Origin: an uncultured Pseudomonadales bacterium
GTDB lineage: Bacteria; Pseudomonadota; Gammaproteobacteria; Pseudomonadales; Azotimanducaceae
DNA length: 64,000 bases
Assembly: GCA_951813515.1 (NCBI GenBank)
Contig: OX638346.1
Location: forward strand, 3,775,617 to 3,839,616
Reading direction: 5' to 3'
The translations under genes were made by a program, and so were the position numbers. Below, piece by piece: positions 37,183 to 46,065 of the stretch (its first letter is position 1; every line of letters starts with the position of its first letter). The notes under the pieces are model-generated. The model was not told where the DNA came from, ran no database searches, and was given only the letters and a program-made list of their open reading frames with translations.

Positions 37183-39030
37183 TCAGTTTCCTTCCAAGTG
37201 AATGCGTGACGCCCGCTCCCCGTCCCACCACCAAGTATCGGGGAAGCTAGTCAAATACTTGGCGTCAATTCCAGGCCGGCCGAACTTGTCCCAGTACACG
37301 ACATTCCCCTGCTGCTGCCAACCGAATATGGGAATCATATAATGGCGCCAGAGCAGTGTACGGTCGAGTGCCCGGGCAGCAGCCGTCAACCTCTCAAGGT
37401 CATCACCGGATTCGCGCAGGGCCACGATCAGGGTGTCCACCACCGGACTGCTTACACCGACCAGGTTGGCCGAACTCCGCGTGTTGGCGGCATTTGAGTG
37501 AAAATGGCGGATAATCCCGGACGGAACCGGAAATCCAAATGGGACCGCGACCAGCAGGGCATCATAGTCAAATCGGCGCGTTCGGTTCACATATTGCGCC
37601 GAATCCATCAGTCGGATATTCGATACGATACCGAGTTGTCTGAGTTGATCCATATAAGGCAGCAAGGTTCGCTTTTTGCTGGGTGAGTCGCTGAGAAACT
37701 CCAGGGTAAACGCCTCACCGGAGGTGTTCATCATCACGCCATCGCGAATCGTCCAACCCGCTTCCTTGAACAACTCCCTGGCACGCACCAGGCCCGGCCG
37801 ATACCGGCCATGGCCGGTTGTCTTCGGCAGCACAAAAGGCTCGGAGAACAGGCGCGCCGGTAGTTCCTGACGGAACGGTTCCAGCAATTCCAGTTCACCT
37901 TGCGACGGCAGCCCCCTTGCTGCCAAAGGCGAACCAGAGAAGTAACTGCCGGGACGTCCGAAAAAATCGATAAAGACCACGCGATTGGTCCATTCGAAGT
38001 CGAATGCCAGCATCAGGGCTTCCCGGACCCGTATATCAGACAGTTTGTCCCGGCGAATATTGAACACCAGGGCACTCTGAAACCCGGATCTCACCTGGGA
38101 GTTGTGCTGATCCATGATCAACCAGCCCCTATCCCGCGCGGGAACGTCGTACGCCGTCCGCCACCGGTAAGGGTCCACTTCCGTACGGAAGTCCAGCAAC
38201 CCTTTGAGAAAGGCTTCGAAGGCGACGGTTTCATCACGGTATATGTCGTAGCGAATGAAATCGAAGTTGTGCCGCCCCTTGTTGACAGATAGATGCCGTC
38301 CCCAGTAGTCCGGCACCCGCTCCAGCAGTATGGAACTTCCCTGCTTGAGGTCGGCGATGCGGTAGGGCCCGCTGCCCAGAGGAGCCTTGAGTGTTGTTTC
38401 GGACAGATCCCGCTTGCGCCAATAATGTTCCGGCAGGATAGGAAAGTAGGTCATGGGCCCCATGAAATCGCGCTTGTTCAGCCCGGAGATTCGCCTAAAA
38501 CGGAACAACAGCTCGCTTTCGTCAAGGATCTCGATTGACTCAATGGGCAGAGATGTACGCGCTCCCGACATTGAACTGGTGGTTACATGATCGAAAGTGA
38601 ACTTGACGTCCTTCGCTGTAATCGGCACACCATCGTGCCAATAGGCGTTGTCGCGAAGCCTAATCTCCACTGTGCTAAGGTCATTGCCAATGCGAATACT
38701 CTCGGCAAGGTTTCCGTAAACGGAATAGAGTTCGTCATTAGCCGGAACGAACAGACTATCGTACAGCGGCCCCGGCGGCGGAGTCAGCATAAATCTCGGA
38801 TACACGCCCCGGTAAAGAAACGGCGTCAAGTTCGTGAAATAGGTTCCAGCCAACACCAGCGTACCCCCTTTGGGGGCGTCCGGGTTGGCATATTCAAGGT
38901 GCATGAAGTCAGGCGGATACTTGAGGTTTCCGAACATCGAAACGCCGTGCTGCCAAGTCCGATCTTCCGCTACCGCAGGCAGCACCAACAACAATACGGT
39001 CAGCCTCAACACAACTCTGTTTTGCAGCAT
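37183..39030 (-). CDS. Family-5 extracellular solute-binding protein, YejA-like
   Basis: The 615-residue protein has a signal peptide cleaved near VLPAVA-ED (21/22), then HGVSMFGNLKYPPDFMH and YANPDAPKGGTLVL. This matches the YejA type of SBP_bac_5 periplasmic binding proteins, which bind peptides or microcin C-like compounds. Further family segments are APLGSGPYRIADL and DFEWTNRVVFIDFFGRPGSYF. No permease or ATPase genes of an ABC importer are nearby, so it must use components encoded elsewhere or act alone. It converges on the frameshifted esterase, ending two bases from that gene's original end. Its gene is less GC-rich than the chromosome around it. Confidence 0.88.
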   Translation of the reverse strand: MLQNRVVLRLTVLLLVLPAVAEDRTWQHGVSMFGNLKYPPDFMHLEYANPDAPKGGTLVLAGTYFTNLTPFLYRGVYPRFMLTPPPGPLYDSLFVPANDELYSVYGNLAESIRIGNDLSTVEIRLRDNAYWHDGVPITAKDVKFTFDHVTTSSMSGARTSLPIESIEILDESELLFRFRRISGLNKRDFMGPMTYFPILPEHYWRKRDLSETTLKAPLGSGPYRIADLKQGSSILLERVPDYWGRHLSVNKGRHNFDFIRYDIYRDETVAFEAFLKGLLDFRTEVDPYRWRTAYDVPARDRGWLIMDQHNSQVRSGFQSALVFNIRRDKLSDIRVREALMLAFDFEWTNRVVFIDFFGRPGSYFSGSPLAARGLPSQGELELLEPFRQELPARLFSEPFVLPKTTGHGRYRPGLVRARELFKEAGWTIRDGVMMNTSGEAFTLEFLSDSPSKKRTLLPYMDQLRQLGIVSNIRLMDSAQYVNRTRRFDYDALLVAVPFGFPVPSGIIRHFHSNAANTRSSANLVGVSSPVVDTLIVALRESGDDLERLTAAARALDRTLLWRHYMIPIFGWQQQGNVVYWDKFGRPGIDAKYLTSFPDTWWWDGERASRIHLEGN

Positions 39031-39302
39031 CGTTCACCAATTCCCATCGAACGCCACAAGTAACGATACCCAACAGGGTCTCATCGAGATCCGCCACTCA
39101 TCCGAACCGCAGCGTCACAATAAGCATGGTTGCTTTCAACCAGATGATCAGACTATTCGAAGCAGTACTCCGAATGGCGAGGTAGGTGGGCGCCCTTACA
39201 GTCGCATCGAGACGGAACGTCCTTCATGGGAATCACAAGTGTTCGCAGCATTTTTTGTGGGCACCCAGCGTGCCCACAAAAACAAATCAGTCGGGCGTTC
39301 CC
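39031..39302. other. Intergenic region between solute-binding protein and TonB receptor
   Basis: These 272 bases separate the start of the solute-binding gene from the stop of the receptor gene, both on the minus strand, and should hold the solute-binding gene's promoter. I see no coding remnant. A long perfect inverted repeat at 39252-39282 is listed separately. Confidence 0.4.
39252..39282. repeat. Perfect 13-bp inverted repeat, REP-like hairpin
   Basis: TTTTTGTGGGCAC, a 5-base loop CCAGC and the exact reverse complement GTGCCCACAAAAA. On both strands the T-run is on the 5' arm and the A-run on the 3' arm, the opposite of a normal intrinsic terminator. It is 20 bases past the stop of the receptor gene and could still block transcription or protect the mRNA end. 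It also resembles repetitive extragenic palindromes. Confidence 0.65.
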
Positions 39303-42053
39303 CTAGCGTCGACCTGGCGAGTATGAAAATTCGACGCCTACCTGGCGGGATGGTCCAAAGCGCATACCCCAGGGGTTATTCGAATAAACGATGATCTCAT
39401 CGAAAAGATTGTCAGCAAACAGAGCTGCACGCCACCTTCCTTCTTGGTCACGTAATGTGAATCGTAGATTGGTTCGGTGATATCCCGCCGTTATATGCGA
39501 GCAGCAAAGATGATATCTTGACGACGGCACTCTCGCCCAGTCTGCTCGCACGCCGGCTGGGAACTGGCCCAGTTCAAACTGGTAGTCAGCCGAGACATTG
39601 TAGCTGTACTTCGGCGAATTAGGGAGCCGGGTCCCTGCGTCGAAATTTGTTGTACTGTTGCCGTCATTTGTCCCCTCGTCGAGTTGCGCTTCATCATTGT
39701 AGTCTCCGACTGCGGATAACGTCAGGCCGTCGAACACTTCCGCAGAGAACGACAGTTCGATGCCCTGGCTATGGGCAGCACCGCCGTTGATGCTGTAGTT
39801 GACCGGAAACGCACGGAGTGAGTGTGAGTAGTTTATAGCTAGAAGGATGTCATTCCAATCGATGTAGTACACCGAAGCGATCAGTCGAATGCGATCATTC
39901 ATACGCAGAGCTTTCAGACCGACCTCGTAGTTGGTGACCTTGTCACCGTCAGCACTGAGGTTAGAAGATATGTAGTCCGCTTCAGCCAGTGCCTGGGGAG
40001 TGCCTAGTGACTGCAGGTTGGGAATTGCACCCAACCAGTCATTCGTTCCGTTACTCAAACCGGGCCGATACCCGGACGAGGTGGTAAAATAGACCATCGT
40101 ACTATCGTTAGGCTGATAGTCGAGGGTGAATCGCACGCTGGATATATCCTCATCAATTTCAAGGGGATCATTTTCCCGACTGGTTTGGACGCTTGACTGC
40201 CGTAGTCCGAGACCGATCTCCCACTGCTCATTAAACCGGTAATTGACATTGCCGTATCCTGATAACTCTTCTGCTGTTTCACCCACCTCATTGCCGGGAA
40301 ATAGAGCAAGCATCTGCTCCAGGTACGACTCCAAGCCAGGAACAGGATGTAGAACATATGTCGGCTTATCATCGTTACCTGTGGATCCATCAAAATCCTT
40401 GTAATACAGGCCAGCGACCCAGGACAAGGGACCGTCGCTTGTAGAGATCAACCGAAATTCCTGACTGAAGTTCTCGTAGGCAAGACCCCTTGCATTGTAA
40501 GCAGCCGCGGATAGCCTTGGTGGCGTGGCAGGGAATGTGGGATCGTAAATAGGATTGGCGACGAAGCCGCCCTCCCCATCTGGCAGGACCGGGATAGCGA
40601 GTTGCCCTATAAATCGTTCAGGGATGAAGGTACTAGGAGTTTGGGACGTGTAATCGTAAGTACGTTCGAAGCGAGACGTGCCGGAAGTAAAGGTAGCCCA
40701 GGGAAGATCATACCTGATGGCAAGGGTATAAAGATCCTGGGTGTCCCAGCCCGCATTGTTCACATCTGGTGAGTTTGTCCGGTCGGTACCGATAGCATAA
40801 TGGGCCACCCTCGGACCCTTGATATCCTTGTCGATCCGGTTTGCAATAAGGGTAACGTCAAGCCCATCAGTGGCATACCAGGTGAGCTTCGCCCGCAGGC
40901 CGGTCACTTCGTCAGAGTCTACATCGTTCGCGACCCGATTACCGACGACATCAATCTGCCCGGCGTCGTCTCTTAGGTCGCCACTCAGTCTGAGTCCCAA
41001 AACGTCCTTAATTAACGGAATATTGACTAGGCCGACAACCCGGTGACTCAGGTCGTCACTTTCCGAGCTATTGCTTAGACGGGTCATGATTCCCCCGTCA
41101 AACTCGTTCGGGTCAGCTTTCTTGGTGATGTAGCGTATAGCGCCACCCATGGCGTTTTCTCCGTAAAGAGTGCCCTGTGGCCCTTTCAGTACTTCGATAC
41201 GCTCCAAATCGAACACGTTGCCGGAGATCTGCCCGTTAAAACTGCCGGTTCCAAACCTGCCGAGCGGCGGCGACGGGATCGGCATGTCATCGACGTACAC
41301 CGCCACCATCGCACCGCCAAGCAGTGTCGGTGGCGTCACGCCACGAATACTGATTGCATTTTCGCCACCGTCTCTGGATTGATAGGACAATCCGGGAATA
41401 AACGTGTAGAGATCGCTGATGTCGCTTATCCCGCGTTCAATGATCTCTTCATTGATCAATGCCGAGATGGCCATGGGAGTTTGCATCAGGTTCGTCTCAT
41501 GGTAGGTCGCGGTGACCACGATCTCCTCTATTCGTTTTTCCTTTCCCTTCTGATCATCGTTGTTATCGGCTGCAACTGCACCATTGCTTATAAGGATGCC
41601 TGCCAATGCAGTGACCAATCTGTGTAGCACCGAGGGTGCTGGTTTGCCTGTGTTCAATGTTGTGTCTCCGCTATCAGTTCTGGCTGTCAAGCCAGCCGCT
41701 TCGATGGGCCCGTGCACGCGTTCTATGACGAATGCATCCTCCGCGACCTGCCGGTAGGTCAGTTTCGAGTCGCTCAACAGGACATCGAGAACCTCCAATG
41801 GCGCATAGCTGCCCACCACCTGATCGACGGCGTGTCCACTGACTTCAACATCGAGGGACAGCACGATAGTCAGATTCGCCTGTCGACCCAGAGTCAACAG
41901 GGCTTCCTTGAGCGTCGTGCCGGGAATATCGAACTGGACCTTATCGTCCGCAAACGACGGAAAGCACCAAAACAGAGTCAATATCAGTGCTGACGCGCGT
42001 GCACAGAGCGATATTCGCCCTCGAACGTTTATCGACATATTCGACACCGTCAT
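39303..42053 (-). CDS. TonB-dependent receptor with N-terminal STN signalling domain
   Basis: The 916-residue protein has a signal peptide (to about FPSFA, residue 35). An STN domain follows (about 37-110: FDIPGTTLKEALLTLGRQAN, VSGHAVDQVVGSYAPLEVLD), as in FecA-type receptors that signal to FecR. The plug starts after EEIVVTATYHE and contains GLSYQSRDGGENAISIRGV and LKGPQGTLYGENAMGGAI. The 22-strand barrel ends at FSYSPGRR. It takes up an unknown ligand across the outer membrane with TonB energy. It is divergent from fecI/fecR, so auto-induction by ligand is likely. An in-frame ATG at 42038 is an alternative start. Confidence 0.93.
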   Translation of the reverse strand: MTVSNMSINVRGRISLCARASALILTLFWCFPSFADDKVQFDIPGTTLKEALLTLGRQANLTIVLSLDVEVSGHAVDQVVGSYAPLEVLDVLLSDSKLTYRQVAEDAFVIERVHGPIEAAGLTARTDSGDTTLNTGKPAPSVLHRLVTALAGILISNGAVAADNNDDQKGKEKRIEEIVVTATYHETNLMQTPMAISALINEEIIERGISDISDLYTFIPGLSYQSRDGGENAISIRGVTPPTLLGGAMVAVYVDDMPIPSPPLGRFGTGSFNGQISGNVFDLERIEVLKGPQGTLYGENAMGGAIRYITKKADPNEFDGGIMTRLSNSSESDDLSHRVVGLVNIPLIKDVLGLRLSGDLRDDAGQIDVVGNRVANDVDSDEVTGLRAKLTWYATDGLDVTLIANRIDKDIKGPRVAHYAIGTDRTNSPDVNNAGWDTQDLYTLAIRYDLPWATFTSGTSRFERTYDYTSQTPSTFIPERFIGQLAIPVLPDGEGGFVANPIYDPTFPATPPRLSAAAYNARGLAYENFSQEFRLISTSDGPLSWVAGLYYKDFDGSTGNDDKPTYVLHPVPGLESYLEQMLALFPGNEVGETAEELSGYGNVNYRFNEQWEIGLGLRQSSVQTSRENDPLEIDEDISSVRFTLDYQPNDSTMVYFTTSSGYRPGLSNGTNDWLGAIPNLQSLGTPQALAEADYISSNLSADGDKVTNYEVGLKALRMNDRIRLIASVYYIDWNDILLAINYSHSLRAFPVNYSINGGAAHSQGIELSFSAEVFDGLTLSAVGDYNDEAQLDEGTNDGNSTTNFDAGTRLPNSPKYSYNVSADYQFELGQFPAGVRADWARVPSSRYHLCCSHITAGYHRTNLRFTLRDQEGRWRAALFADNLFDEIIVYSNNPWGMRFGPSRQVGVEFSYSPGRR

Positions 42054-42144
42054 TGTTGGGACACCAAGTTCATAGAACCACCCTAGTCTGTTTCTCGAGA
42101 ATCTTCCACAGGCTCAGTAATGATCGGGATTGGCTGGGGTATCC

Positions 42145-42318
42145 ATGGTCATGTACGACTCGATGAACCGTCACATGCTGCCCCACCACGGCTGTGACTG
42201 GACGCTTAGCACCGATGACCCGGCGATCGAACAGCAAATGATCGACAAGCTGGTACGTCTCATGGCGGAGAACGACTCACACTATCTCTTGCCTCATGAC
42301 CAACGCCTTTGGCGGTGA
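42145..42318 (+). pseudogene. Internally deleted sulfatase remnant
   Basis: A 57-codon open frame starts MVMYDSMNRHMLPHHGCDWT, which resembles the metal-binding N-terminus of one sulfatase group (Asp at the start of DSLNRHML..PYGCDW). It then continues with DDPAIEQQMIDKLVRLMAEN, which resembles the C-terminal end of the same proteins. The roughly 400 residues between, including the catalytic formylglycine site, are absent. I therefore read it as the two ends of a deleted gene. No product function is expected. Confidence 0.5.
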
Positions 42319-42393
42319 TTTGGCGGCTCACGAATAGGAGTCCTCCAGGAGACTCTCGGAACTGTCACTTTGGCCGTCTCCAAGCAAAGCAGC

Positions 42394-42415
42394 GCTTCAT
42401 CGTGTATCGTGAAGC
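42394..42415. promoter_or_regulatory. Inverted repeat upstream of fecI
   Basis: GCTTCA and TGAAGC separated by ten bases, sixty bases before the fecI ATG. It could be an operator or a chance palindrome. Confidence 0.25.
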
Positions 42416-42474
42416 ACTAGGGTCATGGCACTTTCCGGTGTCTAATTCAGATAGGTGAGCTGACCTGATAGAAC

Positions 42475-43008
42475 ATGCAGCAGGACGATCGAGACGCGTT
42501 TGTATCCGACCTGCACCGGGCGACCAGTAAGGATCTGGAGCGATACCTTGCCAAATCGCTCGGCAGCAGGGAAGCAGCCGCCGACGTGGCGCAGGAAGCC
42601 TATACGAAGATGTTCACGCTAACAGACCCTAGCCTGATTGAATATCCCCGAGCCTTTCTGTTCAAGGTGGCGGGAAGGTTGGCGCTGAATTACCTGCGTC
42701 AGGCCAGGCGGCGGCATTTCGACGACCCTAATGTCATCATGTTCAACGAACATGAACACAGTATGGAAAGTGACCTCGGGCCGGAGAAGATCATCAGCCA
42801 CCGGGAGGAACTGGTGGCGGTCGACGGTGCATTGCAGAGCATGTCGGATAGAACGCGCGAAGTATTTGAGTTACATCGGTTCGAAGAGTACACCTACGGA
42901 GAGATCGCCGAACGACTGGCAATCTCCCGCAAGACAGTGGAGTACCATATGTCAAAAGCACTGAAGCACGTGATGTTCCACTGTGGTGATGTCGCGGACC
43001 CGGGTTGA
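42475..43008 (+). CDS. FecI-type ECF RNA polymerase sigma factor
   Basis: The 177-residue protein is the size of ECF sigma factors. Region 2 spans about 20-80 (SREAAADVAQEAYTKMF, PRAFLFKVAGRLALNYLR) and region 4 about 115-165 (MSDRTREVFELHRFEEYTYG, EIAERLAISRKTVEYHMSKA). It should direct transcription of the divergent receptor gene when FecR receives the ligand signal. The fecR-like gene follows after 12 bases. The start ATG is chosen because it fits family length. Confidence 0.92.
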   Translation: MQQDDRDAFVSDLHRATSKDLERYLAKSLGSREAAADVAQEAYTKMFTLTDPSLIEYPRAFLFKVAGRLALNYLRQARRRHFDDPNVIMFNEHEHSMESDLGPEKIISHREELVAVDGALQSMSDRTREVFELHRFEEYTYGEIAERLAISRKTVEYHMSKALKHVMFHCGDVADPG

Positions 43009-43020
43009 GAGGATGGACGA

Positions 43021-44001
43021 TTGATTGACTCGCAGATACAAAAGCAGGCGATTGACTGGTTCGTACGGTTACGTTCCGATGATGTTTCCGATTCAGACAG
43101 GACAGCGTTTCAGGCGTGGCTAAACCGCAGCCCTGAGCGCCAGAGAGCCTATGATAAGGTGGAGCTGCGCTGGCAGCAGATGGATCCCACTGAAGCCCCG
43201 GACGTGAGCGAATCTGGACTTCGTGATAGCGCACGACCAACAGTCAGCGGCGGACGAATCTTGCAATGGGGTGTCGCGATCGCTGCATCACTATCCGTTG
43301 TGACCATCTCGGTCCTGCTCACGGTCGATTCCGGACAGACATTCCGAAGTGAGATAGGCGAGCAACGCCGGGTGATGCTGGATGACGGTTCGAGCATTCA
43401 CCTGAACACCGACACCGAGGTCAGGGTCATGATGTCGGACATTCGACGTGAGATCGTCCTCAAGAAAGGTGAGGTGCTGAGCGACGTAGCCCATGCGACT
43501 GACCGACCGTTCGTAGTCGTTGCCGGTGACACCGAGGTGATCGCACTGGGGACCCGGTTCAGCGTGCACCACAAAGAGAGCAGTACTCGGGTAACCGTTG
43601 TCGAAGGTCGGGTCGCAGTCAAAGCCGTTAAAGCGGCAACCAGCGCTGCTACAAGACAAACCGTCCTTAAATCCGGACAACGGCTGGACATTGCAATCCA
43701 GTCTGTATCCGCGATGCCGGAAGTCGGCGATGTCAAACCTGCGGCACCGCTGGCCTGGGACCAGGGACTGCTGGTGTTTGATGGTGTGCCGCTGGATGAG
43801 GCAGTAAGCGAAATCGATCGGTATTTTCCGGAAGAGTTGCGCGTCGGTTCCGATGTGCCCAAGGGCAAGACAATAATCGGAACATTCAAGCTGCGGGACC
43901 GCAACGTGATACTAGAGACAATATCGCAAGCGCACGGGCTCGCCGTGGTTGATATGAACGGAACTACGTTGCTGGTGCTAGCAGCTGACGATACGCAGTA
44001 A
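43021..44001 (+). CDS. FecR-type anti-sigma / signal transducer, TTG start
   Basis: The 326-residue protein starts at a TTG with GAGAGG eight bases upstream. This start is needed to include the DUF4880 N-terminal helix (QAIDWFVRLRSDDVSDSDRT) that binds the sigma factor. One membrane span lies at about 80-102. The periplasmic FecR domain covers about 110-200 (GEQRRVMLDDGSSIHLNTD, ALGTRFSVHH). A C-terminal secretin/TonB short domain occupies about 240-325 and should contact the receptor's STN domain. It controls the FecI-like factor encoded just before it. Confidence 0.92.
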   Translation: MIDSQIQKQAIDWFVRLRSDDVSDSDRTAFQAWLNRSPERQRAYDKVELRWQQMDPTEAPDVSESGLRDSARPTVSGGRILQWGVAIAASLSVVTISVLLTVDSGQTFRSEIGEQRRVMLDDGSSIHLNTDTEVRVMMSDIRREIVLKKGEVLSDVAHATDRPFVVVAGDTEVIALGTRFSVHHKESSTRVTVVEGRVAVKAVKAATSAATRQTVLKSGQRLDIAIQSVSAMPEVGDVKPAAPLAWDQGLLVFDGVPLDEAVSEIDRYFPEELRVGSDVPKGKTIIGTFKLRDRNVILETISQAHGLAVVDMNGTTLLVLAADDTQ

Positions 44002-44050
44002 CTGGCCCGGCTATCCTAAAAAGCGAGTAGGATCGGTGTAGATATCCCGG

Positions 44051-45919
44051 ATGAACCAGGACACCTTCCATGGAACAGACGTTTCCGGCGAGCATCAGCG
44101 AGCGGGAGCGGTTGTTGCATGGTCGTCGAGCGGGGCCGGGCCACAGGCGGAGCCGAAGGCAACGGCTGGAGGGCACCTGCTCGCCGACCTCTGCGAGGCC
44201 CGGGCCATGGCGGACATCGACCGCTATTTCGCCCGACTGCTCGCCGAACTTGGCGCCGCCCCGGCCACATGCCTCGCGGGCGCAGTCACCAGCGCGATGC
44301 ATCGAAGCGGACACGCGTGCCTGCCCCTGGCCAGATCCGCAGGCAGACCGATCATCGAAGTCCTGGAATGGTCTTCGGCGGAGTCGGGGCATGTCGGCGG
44401 GGATTTGCCCGACCACATCCGCCAGACGCGGCTGCCGGTGCTCGCGGACCTTGAGGTTGCCCTGTCCGAAAGCCCTGTAGTTGCTTGCGGCCAAGCGCAC
44501 GAATCCAAACGTCCCTTGGTCCTCGATGGCGACAATCTATACATCTACCGCATGTTCGCAGCCGAATCACAATTTGCCCGACGGATGCGGGAGTTGGCGC
44601 GGGACGCTGCCACGCCCTGCGTCGATGTCGCGCGCTGGATGCGCGAAGTGCTCCTTGAGGAGTCCGAAGCGACCATCGCCGCCGCGAAGATCGCAGTCTC
44701 GCGCCAGCTCTGCGTGGTCACCGGGGGACCCGGCACGGGCAAGACCACCCTCGCCGCGAGCCTCATCGCGCTCCTGGCGGACTCAGGATTAGCCGAACCG
44801 CGCCGCATCGCGCTCGCCGCCCCGACGGGCAAGGCGGCGGCGCGGCTGCAGGAATCCGTGAGGACCCAGTTCCTCGCAAGAGCCTTGGCCGACAAGGTGC
44901 CCGCGCTGCGCGATTTCGTCCCCGTCGCAACCACGCTTCACCGGCTATTGAACCGGACCGACACTCTTATCGATGCGCTCCTCGTGGACGAGTGTTCGAT
45001 GGTCGACCTGCCCCTGATGGCCCGGCTCCTGAACGGCCTGAAGGAGGGTACGCGATTGATTCTGCTCGGCGACGCGGGACAGCTATCCTCGGTAGAGCCG
45101 GGTTCTGTTTTCAGCGATCTCTGCGCCACATCCGACAGCGGAACCTCCCCACTGGCGCCATGCATCGTGCGGCTCACGAAAAGCCATCGCTTCGGTCCGG
45201 CCAGCGGCGTCGGGCGTCTCGCCAGCGCCATCGGTCGAGGCGATGCGGCCAGCGCCATCACCGTCCTCAAGGACAGCCCCGACACCTACCTGGCGGACCT
45301 GGCCGACGAGTCCGCATTCGACCGGTTCGCGCGCCAAACCGCTGAGGAGTGGGCCGTGCACATCGAGGATTCGCGCGCCGGGGACGCATTCCCCGCCCGC
45401 CGCGTGCTTTGCGCCCATCGGCGCGGACCGTTCGGCGCCAACCGCTTCAATCGCCTGGTGGAGCGGCGCTTGCGAGACACAGGGCGCATTCCCGCAAGTG
45501 ACGAGTTCTATCCGGGCCGCCCCATCATCGTGACGCACAACGACCGGGTGACGGGACTGTCCAACGGCGACACCGGCGTCGTGATTCTCGACAGCCGGAA
45601 CCGCCGTCGAGTATGGTTCCCCGACCTCGCCGGCCAAGATGGCGACGACGCCCGATTCCTTGTCTCGCCCTCCCGCCTCCCGGAGCACGAGAGTTTTTTC
45701 GCCCTCACGGTGCATCGCGCGCAAGGGTCCGAATACGACGAGGTGGTGTTCATCCCCGGCGACGCAGACTCGCGCGTGAACACGCGGGAACTGCTCTACA
45801 CAGCAGTGACGCGGGCGCGCAACAAGGTGACCGTGCGCGCCGACGAAGACACTGTCGCCGCCGCGATACGCCGGACGACCGCTCGCGCCACCGGCTTGCC
45901 GGATCGATTGCAGGAATGA
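44051..45919 (+). CDS. recD: RecBCD exonuclease V alpha subunit RecD
   Basis: RecD is the 5'-3' helicase of RecBCD. The 622-residue protein has Walker A VTGGPGTGKTTLA (about 223-235), the Walker B/DExx box LLVDECSMVDLPLMARLL (DECS rather than the usual DEAS), GDAGQLSSVEPGSVF, and the C-terminal UvrD_C_2 motif LTVHRAQGSEYDEVVF. It lies 49 bases after fecR, separated from recB by the island. A weak inverted repeat ATCCTA...TAGGAT is at 44013-44033. A start further inside (MADIDRYFARLL) is possible. Its last 93 bases recur, diverged, at 47311-47409. Confidence 0.95.
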   Translation: MNQDTFHGTDVSGEHQRAGAVVAWSSSGAGPQAEPKATAGGHLLADLCEARAMADIDRYFARLLAELGAAPATCLAGAVTSAMHRSGHACLPLARSAGRPIIEVLEWSSAESGHVGGDLPDHIRQTRLPVLADLEVALSESPVVACGQAHESKRPLVLDGDNLYIYRMFAAESQFARRMRELARDAATPCVDVARWMREVLLEESEATIAAAKIAVSRQLCVVTGGPGTGKTTLAASLIALLADSGLAEPRRIALAAPTGKAAARLQESVRTQFLARALADKVPALRDFVPVATTLHRLLNRTDTLIDALLVDECSMVDLPLMARLLNGLKEGTRLILLGDAGQLSSVEPGSVFSDLCATSDSGTSPLAPCIVRLTKSHRFGPASGVGRLASAIGRGDAASAITVLKDSPDTYLADLADESAFDRFARQTAEEWAVHIEDSRAGDAFPARRVLCAHRRGPFGANRFNRLVERRLRDTGRIPASDEFYPGRPIIVTHNDRVTGLSNGDTGVVILDSRNRRRVWFPDLAGQDGDDARFLVSPSRLPEHESFFALTVHRAQGSEYDEVVFIPGDADSRVNTRELLYTAVTRARNKVTVRADEDTVAAAIRRTTARATGLPDRLQE

Positions 45920-46065
45920 TTTGAAACCAAGGACGATCCACCGCCAGGGTCGTAATCGTGGCGCCAACCTACTTGATTGGAAGTACGCCTCGCCTCCAGC
46001 GGGGAAATGCCGGCACTTCCTTACGCGTCAGCGGTCGGGGCAGCTTCCCCGGCTGAAGGCTCCCT

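Larger units (their letters stand above)
42054..42474. promoter_or_regulatory. Divergent control region between receptor and fecI, with a gene remnant
   Basis: These 421 bases lie between the start codons of the receptor (minus) and the sigma factor (plus), so both promoters should be here, including a target for the FecI-type sigma factor. I cannot assign -35/-10 boxes for that sigma class. The middle part holds a sulfatase remnant (42145-42318), and an inverted repeat lies at 42394-42415. Confidence 0.45.

Noticed and set aside
46036..46062. TCCCCGGCTGAAGGCTC as a third piece of the 207-bp element
   Set aside because: Only about 17 bases match and neither terminal repeat is present; could be chance in GC-rich DNA.
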